A stretch of 64,000 nucleotides of DNA from Sulfitobacter noctilucicola (GCF_000622385.1 NZ_JASD01000008.1:1054001-1118000), one strand, 5' to 3'; positions 7,677-20,029 are shown, counted from the stretch's first letter. Numbers and translations are program-made. Notes: generated by a model from the sequence alone, not told the origin.

Positions 7677-10113
7677 GCTGCCCACCGTGTCGGTGTCGCC
7701 TGCCCGCAAGGTTTTCCTGAGCGGAGCCTCCTTCGTCTGGCTGATCCCGATTGCTGCGCTTTTTGTCGCTCTGTTCGTGGCATGGCAGTCGTACAACGCG
7801 CGTGGCCCGCTCATCACAGTGGTGTTTGAAAAAGGTGCCGGCATCAAATCGGGCGAGACAGAGCTCCGATACCGCGACGTGACCGTCGGGGTTGTTGAAA
7901 AGGTCGGCTTTACACAAGGTCTGGGTCAGGTCACGGCCAGCATTCGCGTTGACAAGGACGTTGCCCCCTTCATCGACAGCGGCGCATTGTTCTGGATTGT
8001 CCAACCCGAAGTCACGGCACAAGGCATCACCGGTTTGAGTACAGTCCTGAGCGGTGTCTACATCGAAGGGTCGTGGGACGAGGAGCCAGGTGTTCCTCTC
8101 GCTCAATACCAAGGTTCATCCGAAGCGCCGTTGATCCGCCCTGGTCAGGGTGGGCTTGAGATTGCGTTCCGAACAGTCGCAAACGGGCAACTGACGGACA
8201 ACGCTCCGATCCTCTACAAAGGTATCGAAGTTGGCCGCGTCGGCCGCGCCCGCATTTCGCAGCAGGGCAACTTTGCGATTGTTGAGGCGTTGATCTACGA
8301 AGACCACCGCCAGTTAATCAATGAATCCACACGTTTCTGGGATACGTCAGGTTTCAGCGTCAGCATCGGCCCTTCAGGTGCTGAGATTGATTTCTCTTCC
8401 ATCGCGACCCTTGTGGGTGGCGGTATTACTTTCGACACCTTCGTGTCTGGTGGTGGACGTGTGTTTGATGGCACGGTCTTTGAAATCTACCCTGACAAAG
8501 AATCCGCCCGCAGTTCGCTGTTCAACGCATCTACGGTCGATCCGCTTGAGATCAGCGTTATTTTTGAAGAGAATATTTCCGGCCTCGCGGTTGAGGCTCC
8601 GGTTGAATTGAGCGGTCTGAAAATCGGGCAGGTGACGTCCCTTTCGGGAATTGTCGACTATGATCAGTTTGGCGACAGCCGTGTGCGGCTGAAGGTTAAT
8701 CTATCGATCCAGCCCGCGCGTCTTGGCCTGCCTGGAGAAGTGACTGCAGAGAACGCCCTCACCTTCTTGCAAAGCAGTGTGGCGTCCGGCCTGCGCGCCC
8801 GTCTCGCTTCGGCCAGTCTTTTGACGGGCGGGTTGAAAGTAGAGATGATTACGGTTGACGATGCACCGCCAGCAAGACTGACCGCAGCACCAAATGAATT
8901 GCCGGTCATGCCGACGACCAAGAACGAAACTTCAGATGCATCAGCGACTGTTGAAGGTGTGTTCACCCGCATCAACAACCTGCCTATCGAAGAGCTACTC
9001 AATTCCGCGATCAACTTCATGGATTCAGCGGAGTCGTTCGTTTCAAGTGATGATCTGCGCGAAACGCCGGGTGATATTCGCGGATTGTTGGGCGAGCTGC
9101 AGGGATTGGTGGCGTCAGACGATGTGCAGAACATTCCTGTTTCTCTAAATGCGACGCTGATGCGGGTCGAAGCCTTGGTGGCGCAGCTTGAGCAGGAGCA
9201 GGTCGCCGCGCGTCTGTCAGAGGTGCTGGAAGCCGCCGCAAGCGCTGCATCTGTCGTGGAAACGTCGATGGCGGGTGTGCCCGACCTGATCAGCCAGATC
9301 GAAGCGGTTGCAGCCAAAGCCGAAACCCTTGCCGTCGAAGATCTGATTGCGGAAGTCACTGCACTTATCAAATCTGCCGACGCCGTGGTGAGTGCTGAAG
9401 ATACGGTTGCCTTGCCGGGCGCTTTGAAAGCCGCGCTCGATGAAGTGAACGGCGCATTGCAGGAACTCAGAGCGGGCGGCGCGATTGCTAATGTGAACCA
9501 GGCGCTTTCTGCCGCACGCACAGCCGCCGACCGTATCGCGGTTACATCAAATGAACTCCCCTTGATTGTCGAGCGCCTGACCGGTGTGCTGGACTCAGCA
9601 GCGAACGCGGCATCTGCAGTAGAATCCTCTGTTGCGGGTGTGCCGGATCTGGTGGCGCAAATCGAAGCGGTTGCAGCCAAGGCGGAATCACTTGAAGTGA
9701 ATGAGCTGATGGATGAGTTGACCAACCTAGTCCGGTCAGCCGAGGCAGTCGTCGGAACCGATGATGCCGTTGCTTTGCCCGGCTCACTCAAGCGCGCGCT
9801 GGATGAAGTCAACTACACGCTTCAGGAATTGCGCGAAGGCGGGGCGATCGAGAACGTGAACCAGACGCTCGCGTCGGCGCGAAACGCGGCTGATAGCATC
9901 GCGGTTTCATCCAAAGACCTGCCTCAGATCGTGACGCGCCTGACACAGCTGTTTGCTCAGGCCGGCCGTACCATCGAAGGATACAATCGCGGCGATGAGT
10001 TGAGCCGGTCCGCGATGTCTGCGCTGCGCGACATACAGAAAGCCGCTGATGCGCTTGCCTCTCTGGCAAAAACCATCGAACGTAATCCGAATTCTCTGCT
10101 GCTGGGAAGATAG
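7666..10113 (+). CDS. pqiB: PqiB-like MCE-domain intermembrane transport protein
   Basis: An 815-residue protein with an N-terminal transmembrane anchor (FVWLIPIAALFVALFVAWQS) and three MCE/MlaD-like modules in roughly the first 400 residues (ITVVFEKGAGIKSGETELRY; LEIAFRTVANGQLTDNAPIL; EISVIFEENISGLAVEAPVE). A long Ala/Glu/Leu-rich helical region follows. In E. coli, PqiB forms stacked MCE rings with a C-terminal coiled-coil needle across the periplasm. The C-terminal part here contains a clear tandem duplication of 121 residues (about 521-641 and 642-762). The family role is phospholipid movement across the envelope. It overlaps the PqiA-like gene and is one base from the PqiC-like gene. Confidence 0.88.
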   Translation: MNDELPTVSVSPARKVFLSGASFVWLIPIAALFVALFVAWQSYNARGPLITVVFEKGAGIKSGETELRYRDVTVGVVEKVGFTQGLGQVTASIRVDKDVAPFIDSGALFWIVQPEVTAQGITGLSTVLSGVYIEGSWDEEPGVPLAQYQGSSEAPLIRPGQGGLEIAFRTVANGQLTDNAPILYKGIEVGRVGRARISQQGNFAIVEALIYEDHRQLINESTRFWDTSGFSVSIGPSGAEIDFSSIATLVGGGITFDTFVSGGGRVFDGTVFEIYPDKESARSSLFNASTVDPLEISVIFEENISGLAVEAPVELSGLKIGQVTSLSGIVDYDQFGDSRVRLKVNLSIQPARLGLPGEVTAENALTFLQSSVASGLRARLASASLLTGGLKVEMITVDDAPPARLTAAPNELPVMPTTKNETSDASATVEGVFTRINNLPIEELLNSAINFMDSAESFVSSDDLRETPGDIRGLLGELQGLVASDDVQNIPVSLNATLMRVEALVAQLEQEQVAARLSEVLEAAASAASVVETSMAGVPDLISQIEAVAAKAETLAVEDLIAEVTALIKSADAVVSAEDTVALPGALKAALDEVNGALQELRAGGAIANVNQALSAARTAADRIAVTSNELPLIVERLTGVLDSAANAASAVESSVAGVPDLVAQIEAVAAKAESLEVNELMDELTNLVRSAEAVVGTDDAVALPGSLKRALDEVNYTLQELREGGAIENVNQTLASARNAADSIAVSSKDLPQIVTRLTQLFAQAGRTIEGYNRGDELSRSAMSALRDIQKAADALASLAKTIERNPNSLLLGR
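9226..9951 (+). repeat. Tandem 121-codon duplication within the pqiB-like gene
   Basis: Two in-frame units of 363 bases (9226-9588 and 9589-9951) encode similar 121-residue blocks. Shared runs include IEAVAAKAE, VALPG, ALDEVN, LQEL and GGAI-NVNQ. A more degenerate partial copy precedes them around 9000-9120 (SAESFVSSDDLRETPGD). This lengthens the predicted helical needle. Confidence 0.8.
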
Positions 10114-10114
10114 A

Positions 10115-10678
10115 ATGAACTTTGCCGCCCGCATTTCCACTGTCCTTATGCTCGCCACAATGGCCGCTTGCGGATCGGCTGAACGCTTTGCCGTCAGCCC
10201 GCCGGAAATTACCAAACAACAACGTATCGCTTTTGCCTCCGTTGAGGTGCGCGATGTATCGCTGCCCAGCTACGCCGCTGCCGACGAGATTACGCAGCAG
10301 CAGGAAGACGGGACGCTGACCAGCTCTTCCGATGTGCTGTGGGCCGATGCGCCGGAACGCGCCATTGCGCTTGAGCTGAGCCGCAATCTGGCGCGTCTTT
10401 CGGGCCGCCGCATCGCATCTGAGCCTTGGCCGTTTGAGGAATTCCCTGACGCGCGCCTCGAAATCCGCTTTGCCGATCTGGTGGCGACCACCTCAGGTGT
10501 TTTCCGTACCTCAGGACAGTATTTTGTCGCCGTGAGTGACGGACGCCGTGAACGTTCAGGATTGTTTGATCTGGTGGTGCCGTTTGACCCCAAGGGTGGC
10601 CCCAATGCGATTGCGCAGGCGCGCGGTCAGTTGATCCTTGACCTCGCGGAATTTATCGCGCGTGACGGGCTGAAATAA
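10115..10678 (+). CDS. pqiC: PqiC-like envelope lipoprotein (ABC-type transport auxiliary component)
   Basis: A 187-residue protein beginning with a lipoprotein signal (VLMLATMAAC, lipobox cysteine at about residue 20), so the mature protein is lipid-anchored in the envelope. The rest matches the PqiC/YmbA type of auxiliary lipoprotein, with a conserved LEIRFADLVAT segment and a C-terminal helix (LILDLAEFIARDGLK). PqiC docks the PqiB needle at the outer membrane in E. coli. The start ATG is one base after the pqiB stop; an in-frame upstream codon at 10049 lies within pqiB and was rejected. It is the last gene of the operon and converges on gyrB. Confidence 0.8.
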   Translation: MNFAARISTVLMLATMAACGSAERFAVSPPEITKQQRIAFASVEVRDVSLPSYAAADEITQQQEDGTLTSSSDVLWADAPERAIALELSRNLARLSGRRIASEPWPFEEFPDARLEIRFADLVATTSGVFRTSGQYFVAVSDGRRERSGLFDLVVPFDPKGGPNAIAQARGQLILDLAEFIARDGLK

Positions 10679-10702
10679 GCCCGCCACCCTCTCAGGCACC
10701 TA

Positions 10703-14307
<3,605 letters not shown>

Positions 14308-14317
14308 CGGGAAGGCT

Positions 14318-14362
14318 CGTTTTCTTTTGAAGAAAACGGCACGGAATTTTCAGAAAATTCCG
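14318..14362. repeat. Two tandem perfect hairpins between dnaN and recF
   Basis: CGTTTTCTT (14318-14326) pairs with AAGAAAACG (14330-14338) around TTG. Three bases on, CGGAATTTT (14342-14350) pairs with AAAATTCCG (14354-14362) around CAG. Both have 9-bp perfect stems. They look like a dispersed REP-type or transcript-stability element; I recall similar AT-rich hairpins in roseobacter intergenic regions but cannot verify copy number. Confidence 0.6.
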
Positions 14363-14369
14363 CAGCCCT

Positions 14370-15488
14370 TTATACACGCATCGGCATCACGACATAGACG
14401 GCAGACATGTCGTTGCCTTCGCGCATCAGCGTTGGATCGCCCGAGGAGTTGAACATGAATACCGCATTCTCGCGGTCCACCTGGCTTGCGATCTCAAGCA
14501 GATATTTTGCGTTAAAACCGATTTCCAAGCGCTCGTCCCCGTATGCGACCACCAGTTCTTCTTCGGCAGCACCGCTATCAGGCGCATTGACAGAAAGAAC
14601 CAGACGATCCTCATCAAGCTGCAGCTTTACAGCGCGGGAGCGTTCGGAGCTGACAGTGGCAACGCGGTCTACGGCTTGCGCAAAATCAGATGCATCGACT
14701 TCCATCTTGCGGGTATTGCCCTGCGGAATCACGCGCGTGTAATCGGGGAAGGTGCCGTCAATAACTTTGGATGTCAGCGTGATGTCAGGTGTCGCAAAAC
14801 GTACCTTGGTCTCCGAGACAGACACCGCGATCTTCATCTCGTCATCATCCAGCAGCTTGCGCATTTCGCCGACTGTTTTGCGAGGCACAATAACACCAGG
14901 CATCTCGGCTGCGCCTTCCGGCAGATCCGCATCAATGCGTGCCAGCCGGTGTCCGTCTGTTGCGACGCAACGCAGCACCTTACCGCCGTCTGCGTCAGAG
15001 ATGTGCATGTATACACCATTCAGGTAATACCGCGTCTCTTCTGTAGAGATGGCAAATTTTGATTTGTCGAAAAGACGGCGCAGTACGGGAGCCGGTGCGC
15101 TGAAGTTCGAGGCATATTCGGATGATGCCATCACTGGAAAATCTTCGCGTGGCAATGTCGCCAGCGAGAAATTCGAACGTCCGGCTTCTACTGTCATCCG
15201 ACCCGCGGCACTGTCGGCGATGATGTTGATCAACGCACCATCAGGCAGTTTACGGACAATCTCATGCAAAAGCGTTGCAGACACGGTGGTTGCGCCAGCG
15301 CGTTCCACCTGCGCACCCACTTTGAATACCACCTCGATGTCCAGATCGGTCGCGCGGAAAGACACATCACTGCCCTCTGCTTCGATCAGGACGTTCGCGA
15401 GGATCGGAATGGTGTTGCGCCGCTCTACGACAGACTGGGCCTGACTGACCGCCTTGAGGAGCGCCGCGCGTTCGATGCTGAATTTCAT
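14370..15488 (-). CDS. dnaN: DNA polymerase III beta subunit (sliding clamp)
   Basis: A 372-residue beta clamp giving processivity to DNA polymerase III. It begins MKFSIERAALLKAVSQAQSV and ends with YVVMPMRV, the conserved clamp C-terminus used for partner binding. Three clamp domains fit the length. The ATG at 15488 is chosen because MKFSIE is the typical family N-terminus; the upstream extension to 15548 is not conserved-looking. It follows dnaA in the classical replication cluster. Confidence 0.96.
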   Translation of the reverse strand: MKFSIERAALLKAVSQAQSVVERRNTIPILANVLIEAEGSDVSFRATDLDIEVVFKVGAQVERAGATTVSATLLHEIVRKLPDGALINIIADSAAGRMTVEAGRSNFSLATLPREDFPVMASSEYASNFSAPAPVLRRLFDKSKFAISTEETRYYLNGVYMHISDADGGKVLRCVATDGHRLARIDADLPEGAAEMPGVIVPRKTVGEMRKLLDDDEMKIAVSVSETKVRFATPDITLTSKVIDGTFPDYTRVIPQGNTRKMEVDASDFAQAVDRVATVSSERSRAVKLQLDEDRLVLSVNAPDSGAAEEELVVAYGDERLEIGFNAKYLLEIASQVDRENAVFMFNSSGDPTLMREGNDMSAVYVVMPMRV

Positions 15489-15579
15489 GTGCCTACTCCC
15501 TGAGGACTGCCGGGAAAGGCAGACTACCCGGTTCCCCCGCTTGCGCAAGACTTTTGGGCCTTTGCGGGGTCAATTGCAA

Positions 15580-15599
15580 GAGGGGCCGCAAGGCCCCTC
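15580..15599 (-). terminator. Stem-loop after dnaA
   Basis: GAGGGGCC and GGCCCCTC form a perfect 8-bp stem closed by a tetraloop (GCAA on the plus strand). It lies 30 bases past the dnaA stop on the minus strand. The T-tract is poor (CTTGCAATTG), so termination may be partial, allowing read-through into dnaN. Confidence 0.5.
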
Positions 15600-15629
15600 G
15601 AGATTGCGTAGATATGTGGAAAATTTACG

Positions 15630-17000
15630 TCAGCCCTTGAGCGCGCGGCCAAGCAATTCAAGGTCTTCGGCGATTTGCCCGTCCGATTGCTTGAGCTCTT
15701 CGATCCGACGCACACCATGCATGACGGTGGTGTGATCCCGGCCACCAAAGCGCCGCCCGATTTCGGGCAGCGAGCGGGTGGTCAGTTGCTTGCACAAATA
15801 CATCGCAATCTGGCGTGGGCGGGCATAGCTGCGCAAACGCTTCGGTCCGATCATGTCGCTCAGACGGATGTTGAAATGCTCGGACACCTTGCGCTGGATC
15901 TCTTCGACAGTGATCTTGCGTTCGCTGGAGCGGAGAATATCGACAAGGCAATCCTGGGTCAGGTCCATATCGATCTCGCGGCCTACCAGCGATGCGAATG
16001 CAAAAAGCCGCGTTAGGGCGCCCTCAAGAACGCGTACATTTGACGTGATCCGGTGTGCCAGGAATTCGAGCACACCATCGGCCACGTCCAGACCCGGATA
16101 GGTCTTTTGCTGCGCTTCGACTTTGTTCTGCAAGATGCCCAGACGCAGTTCGTAGTCTGTGGGATGCAGATCAACTACCAGACCGCACTGCAAACGGGAC
16201 TGAACACGTTCTTCCAGATCCTTGATGTCAGTGGGCGCGCGGTCAGCCGAAATGATGATCTGCTTGTTCTGGTCCACCAACGCATTGAAGGTGTGAAAGA
16301 ACTCTTCCTGCGTGCTGTCCTTGCCTGCGATGAACTGCACATCGTCAACCATCAGAACGTCGACTGAGCGGAACAGATCTTTGAAATCAAGCATCTTTCT
16401 GTCTCGCAGAGCTTGGACAAAGCGGTACATAAACTGTTCTGCGGATAGATAAAGAACAGTCATTTCCGGCTTGCGCTCTTTCAGTTCACGCGCGATCGCG
16501 TGCATCAGGTGCGTTTTGCCCAAACCTACACCACCATAAAGAAACAGCGGATTGAAAGTCACAGGTCCGCCCTCGGCAACGCGGCGGGCGGCCGCGTGGG
16601 CCAGCTCGTTTGGTTTGCCGACCACAAAATTATCAAAACTAAAGCGGGGATCGAGCGGCGCAGTCGAGGTAATATCCGTGCGGGATTCGGATGCGGCCGT
16701 TTTGGAGGGGCTGTTTTCTACCGCCTTGGTGGCAAGGGCGGGCGCATTCGCTACCTTCTCAGGGTTCATCGCGAAATTCAGGCGCGACACTTCAATTCCT
16801 TCGGCGTTGATCTCATGCAAGATCAGATCGGAGAAATTCTGGCTGACATAATTGCCAAAGAAGTTCGTTGGAACGTTCAAAGTCGCGATGCCTGCTTCAA
16901 CGTTGCCGGGTATGATCGGCTCAATCCAGTTTTTGTAGTTATTCTGACCGACTGTCTTAAGTAGCCGCTGCCTGATTTCGCCCCATTGCTCATGTGTCAT
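15630..17000 (-). CDS. dnaA: Chromosomal replication initiator protein DnaA
   Basis: A 456-residue AAA+ initiator. Domain I begins THEQWGEIRQRLLKTVGQNN. The Walker A is YGGVGLGKTH and Walker B VLMVDDVQF. The C-terminal DNA-binding signature GGRDHTTVMHGVRRIEEL is intact. The ATG at 17000 is preferred over in-frame codons further upstream (to 17072) because alphaproteobacterial DnaA usually starts at this point. A candidate promoter with overlapping palindromes lies 143-177 bases upstream. Confidence 0.95.
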   Translation of the reverse strand: MTHEQWGEIRQRLLKTVGQNNYKNWIEPIIPGNVEAGIATLNVPTNFFGNYVSQNFSDLILHEINAEGIEVSRLNFAMNPEKVANAPALATKAVENSPSKTAASESRTDITSTAPLDPRFSFDNFVVGKPNELAHAAARRVAEGGPVTFNPLFLYGGVGLGKTHLMHAIARELKERKPEMTVLYLSAEQFMYRFVQALRDRKMLDFKDLFRSVDVLMVDDVQFIAGKDSTQEEFFHTFNALVDQNKQIIISADRAPTDIKDLEERVQSRLQCGLVVDLHPTDYELRLGILQNKVEAQQKTYPGLDVADGVLEFLAHRITSNVRVLEGALTRLFAFASLVGREIDMDLTQDCLVDILRSSERKITVEEIQRKVSEHFNIRLSDMIGPKRLRSYARPRQIAMYLCKQLTTRSLPEIGRRFGGRDHTTVMHGVRRIEELKQSDGQIAEDLELLGRALKG

Positions 17001-17142
17001 CGTCAACCATATTCCCACACTTTTCAGCACCGGATGCATGCCCGGCACAATATTATGAACGCCCGCAGGCACGACGCTGGGTTCGGAGCCCGATGGGCCC
17101 CGCTCAGCATCCTGCGGATACTTAGAAAAAGCCTCGGCAACA

Positions 17143-17177
17143 TTAAGGTATCCTTAAGAAGGATACGTGTCGGTCAA
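17143..17177 (-). promoter_or_regulatory. Candidate dnaA promoter with two overlapping palindromes
   Basis: On the minus strand TTGACC (17172-17177) could serve as a -35 element. Directly downstream lie a perfect inverted repeat GTATCCTT-AAG-AAGGATAC (17148-17166) and, overlapping it, TTAAGG-TAT-CCTTAA (17143-17157). The position between -35 and -10 suits an operator. No strong -10 hexamer is seen. Confidence 0.4.
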
Positions 17178-17442
17178 GGCTAACCGTTTTAGTCATGTGA
17201 CAGGGCAAATGTGCGGCAGCACTACCTGCATTTCATCGTCTCGAACGTACCGTCCTGAGATGGTCCCCGAGGTCCCGGTAACGCCGCTCTTGCGTTGCCG
17301 TTTGTCTGGGCCTGTCCCCCCTGCGAAGTGAATCGCCTGTATGTCATAGCGAGTGTTTGGGTAGCGCTTCAACATATCTTCATTCTTGACTCACAAATTG
17401 CCTGAAAAGAATCTGTGGCGGCGCCAACGCGAGTTCTGAGCA

Positions 17443-17474
17443 ACAAAAAAAGGCGCCAGAACCTGACGCCTTTT
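17443..17474 (-). terminator. rpsT intrinsic terminator
   Basis: AGGCGCCAG (17451-17459) pairs with CTGACGCCT (17463-17471) with one internal mismatch. On the minus strand it is followed by an uninterrupted run of about eight T (17443-17450). Confidence 0.8.
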
Positions 17475-17517
17475 CTTTCAACTGATTAGCCGATTCCCCT
17501 GATCGGGAATCGCGGGG

Positions 17518-17781
17518 TTAGCTCAGCGCTTTGACGCGAGCGGACAGCCGCGACATTTTGCGCGATGCTGTGTTCTTGTGGAAAACGCCTTTTGTAACGC
17601 CGCGCATCAGCTCTGGCTGGGCTGCTTTAAGCGCCGCAACCGCGTCATCCTTAACGCCGGATTCGATGGCTTCCTCAACCTTACGCAGGTACGTACGGAT
17701 GCGCGAACGGCGTGCTTTGTTGATCTGGAAACGCTTTTCGTTCTGACGTGCGCGTTTTTTGGACTGTGCTGTATTTGCCAT
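17518..17781 (-). CDS. rpsT: 30S ribosomal protein S20
   Basis: An 87-residue, very basic protein that binds the 5' domain of 16S rRNA. It begins [17 protein letters not shown] and ends LSARVKALS, the usual S20 pattern. It is monocistronic, with a strong terminator at 17443-17474. A 13-base palindrome (CCGGAA-G-TTCCGG, 17837-17849) lies about 56 bases upstream of the start in the leader; its role is unknown. Confidence 0.97.
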   Translation of the reverse strand: MANTAQSKKRARQNEKRFQINKARRSRIRTYLRKVEEAIESGVKDDAVAALKAAQPELMRGVTKGVFHKNTASRKMSRLSARVKALS

Positions 17782-18007
17782 GCTGATCTACCTTTGGGTC
17801 ATATTCAAAATTTCGGCACGTGATGCCAAACCCTGACCGGAAGTTCCGGCCCCGCCAAACGGGAGGTGATTCTAGCCAAAGCGGGCTGCACGCGCATGTA
17901 TGACGCGGGCTATAGCGGGATTAGGGAGCATTTGTAAAGAGAGGGCTGGTGAGGGTCCGGTTCCAGCCCAGAGCCAGAGATGCTGCGACTTGTCCAAAGG
18001 TCACTTC

Positions 18008-18583
18008 CTATCGAGTCTTATCGGAGGCCCGCAAGCGGCTCAGTGTGACAGGAGTGACACCCAGAAAGGACGCAATCAGCGTATGAGGAAAGATGTCTTC
18101 GTAGCCCGGGAATTCTTTGCGAAACCAAGCAAGCCGTTCAGCCCCACCAAGAGCCGCGAGGCACCACTCTCGATCCACCTTCCGGCTCAAAGCTTCCCGC
18201 AGAATACCATTGGCCCAATTTCGAACGGGTTCAGACGCAATCATCCTGTCCGAAAGCTTATCACTTTCGACCCGTGCCAGCCGCGCATCGGTCGTTGCGA
18301 CAATAGAGACAAGCGACAGCCCGTTGCGCGTTCTTGCTATGTTTGGCGTGACAACGCATGGACCCACATAAAACCCGACGCAAACTTCTTTGCCGTCTTG
18401 GTCACAAATACTACTCGCCAAACATCCTGCCAAAAGAATGAATTCATCTGTTTGGGAGTGTTCCTGCCGCGTCAGGTGCGCGCCCTTATCTAAACGAATT
18501 TGCTTCCAGGCAGATGCGAACTCGTCGGCGCTGGCCCAGCCCAACAGGTCAGGTGACTGCATCAGAAACGTCCGTAGATCCAT
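18008..18583 (-). CDS. Crp/Fnr family transcriptional regulator
   Basis: A 191-residue protein with an N-terminal cyclic-nucleotide-binding-type beta barrel (HLTRQEHSQTDEFILLAGCLASSI) and a C-terminal winged helix-turn-helix (IFPHTLIASFLGVTPVTLSRLR). No four-cysteine Fnr iron-sulfur motif is present, so the effector is not obviously oxygen. It is divergent from a membrane protein gene; a symmetrical site with Crp/Fnr spacing (18595-18608) lies 12 bases upstream of its start, suggesting autoregulation and joint control of the neighbour. Confidence 0.85.
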   Translation of the reverse strand: MDLRTFLMQSPDLLGWASADEFASAWKQIRLDKGAHLTRQEHSQTDEFILLAGCLASSICDQDGKEVCVGFYVGPCVVTPNIARTRNGLSLVSIVATTDARLARVESDKLSDRMIASEPVRNWANGILREALSRKVDREWCLAALGGAERLAWFRKEFPGYEDIFPHTLIASFLGVTPVTLSRLRASDKTR

Positions 18584-18594
18584 CTTGGCTTACC

Positions 18595-18608
18595 TTATCA
18601 AATGATAA
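18595..18608. promoter_or_regulatory. Crp/Fnr-type palindrome in the divergent intergenic region
   Basis: TTATC-AAAT-GATAA: two perfectly symmetrical 5-base half-sites separated by 4 bases, the spacing used by Crp/Fnr-family regulators (for example TTGAT-N4-ATCAA). It lies 12 bases upstream of the regulator's own start and 54 bases upstream of the divergent gene. Confidence 0.6.
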
Positions 18609-18661
18609 TGCAGGTGAATGCGTCGGAGTGCATGTGTGGTTCAGATCAAGGAGTTTATGAA

Positions 18662-19219
18662 ATGACGAAAAGAATTCTTTCAAAGCATGCTGGATTTATT
18701 GCGGTTGGTTCAGGATTGGTCGCTGCATCTCTTTATTTGCTGATGATAACTGTCACGCTTGCCCATATCCAAGCGATTTCAGGACAGGTCCCCTTCGACA
18801 TGCGTCCGTTCGGCTATGGCCCTATAGAGGCCGCCACGCTTCTAGAGGCTTTGGGAGCGAAAGGACGCGCGTACTATCTCAGCTACCAGATCACTTTGGA
18901 CACACTTTATCCAGCAATGCTCGCGCTAACCTTAATCTCGACAATCCTCTGGTTCGGGAAACGCATGTCAAACAGAAGGCCTATTCACGTTGGCGTTGCC
19001 CTTTCGATTGCCAGCACTTTGTTCGACTATGTCGAAAACCTTGGCATTCTGGTCATAATCCGGAGCTGGCCAGAGCTTTCTGTTTCACTGGTATACGTCG
19101 TCAGCACAGCCACAATTCTTAAATCCCTTGCAACAACCTTGGCGGTGGTGCTCGTTCTGCTCGTGGGATTTGGTTGGGCACGGCAATGTAAAAGCATACG
19201 TTCTCTTGCAGTAAGATAA
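18662..19219 (+). CDS. Membrane protein of unknown function
   Basis: A 185-residue protein with about four hydrophobic segments (FIAVGSGLVAASLYLLMITV; LYPAMLALTLISTILWF; VGVALSIASTLFDYVENLGI; LATTLAVVLVLLVGFGW). I do not recognise a named family. The start at 18662 is set by AAGGAG about ten bases upstream; the in-frame codon at 18602 overlaps the palindrome and lacks a ribosome site. It is divergent from the Crp/Fnr-type regulator and is its most likely target. Confidence 0.7.
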   Translation: MTKRILSKHAGFIAVGSGLVAASLYLLMITVTLAHIQAISGQVPFDMRPFGYGPIEAATLLEALGAKGRAYYLSYQITLDTLYPAMLALTLISTILWFGKRMSNRRPIHVGVALSIASTLFDYVENLGILVIIRSWPELSVSLVYVVSTATILKSLATTLAVVLVLLVGFGWARQCKSIRSLAVR

Positions 19220-19252
19220 CGGAAAGTTCGTACCGCGCAGCTGATCTTGTAC

Positions 19253-20029
19253 CTACTTATCCCGGAACTGCGCCTCGCGCTTCTCAAGGAAGGCTGACAT
19301 GCCTTCTTTCTGGTCTTCCGTTGCAAACAGCGAATGGAACACTCGCCGCTCGAACAGCAGACCTTCGCGCAGCGGTACCTCGTAAGCACGGTTCACGGCC
19401 TCTTTGACGACCATCACGGAAACCATGGATTTCTCGGCGATCTTGCCCGCAGCACCCAGGGCTTCGTCCATCAACTTTTTCACTGGCACAACGCGGGACA
19501 CCAGTCCGGAACGTTCGGCCTCTTCAGCATCCATGAAACGGCCTGTCAGGTTCATGTCCATCGCTTTGGACTTGCCAACGAGGCGCGTCAGGCGCTGTGT
19601 GCCGCCGATGCCAGCCACAACACCAAGATTGATCTCGGGCTGGCCAAATTTGGCCGTCTCGGAGCAGATGATAAAATCACACATCATCGCCAGTTCGCAC
19701 CCGCCGCCCAGCGCATAGCCTGACACGGCAGCGATGATCGGTTTGCGCACACGCATGATCTGATCTGTCTCGGGTGTGAACAAATCACCGGTGAACGCGT
19801 CGACAAAGGACTTGTCCTTCATCATGGCAATGTCGGCACCGGCGGCAAAAGCCTTTTCCGATCCGGTAATCACGATGCAGCGGACTTTATCATTGTCCTG
19901 ACAACCCTTCAGGGCATCTGCCAGTTCAGTCATCAGCACGTCGTTCAGCGCGTTAAGCGCGTCTGGCCGGTTCAGCGTGACCAGTGCCACATGATTGTCC
20001 ACGTCCAGTGTGATCGTTTCGTAAGCCAT
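19253..20029 (-). CDS. Enoyl-CoA hydratase
   Basis: A 258-residue crotonase-fold enzyme adding water to 2-enoyl-CoA in fatty acid or amino acid breakdown. The oxyanion-hole segment ([10 protein letters not shown]) and the catalytic-glutamate segments ([15 protein letters not shown] and [20 protein letters not shown]) are intact, as in short-chain enoyl-CoA hydratase. The ATG at 20029 (MAYETITLD) is used; the preceding TTG is not needed. The length is normal. Confidence 0.92.
   Translation of the reverse strand: MAYETITLDVDNHVALVTLNRPDALNALNDVLMTELADALKGCQDNDKVRCIVITGSEKAFAAGADIAMMKDKSFVDAFTGDLFTPETDQIMRVRKPIIAAVSGYALGGGCELAMMCDFIICSETAKFGQPEINLGVVAGIGGTQRLTRLVGKSKAMDMNLTGRFMDAEEAERSGLVSRVVPVKKLMDEALGAAGKIAEKSMVSVMVVKEAVNRAYEVPLREGLLFERRVFHSLFATEDQKEGMSAFLEKREAQFRDK

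Larger units (their letters stand above)
17001..17517. other. Gene-free region between dnaA and rpsT
   Basis: This 517-base stretch holds the presumed dnaA leader and promoter (near 17143-17177) and the rpsT terminator (17443-17474). I found no convincing cluster of DnaA boxes or an AT-rich unwinding element, so I do not call it an origin. A 60-codon minus-strand frame at 17193-17375 has no recognisable features. Confidence 0.6.

Noticed and set aside
8664..9812. 382-codon minus-strand open frame
   Set aside because: It is the antisense of the repetitive pqiB 3' region; the product is a low-complexity Ser/Ala/Thr string with no domain, and pqiB is clearly the real gene.
15615..15623. TTTTCCACA (minus strand), one mismatch from the DnaA box
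   Set aside because: A single degenerate box just past the dnaA stop; no cluster of boxes or AT-rich region, so not called an origin.
17193..17375. 60-codon minus-strand open frame between dnaA and rpsT
   Set aside because: No ribosome site, no domain, and located in the regulatory gap; probably chance.
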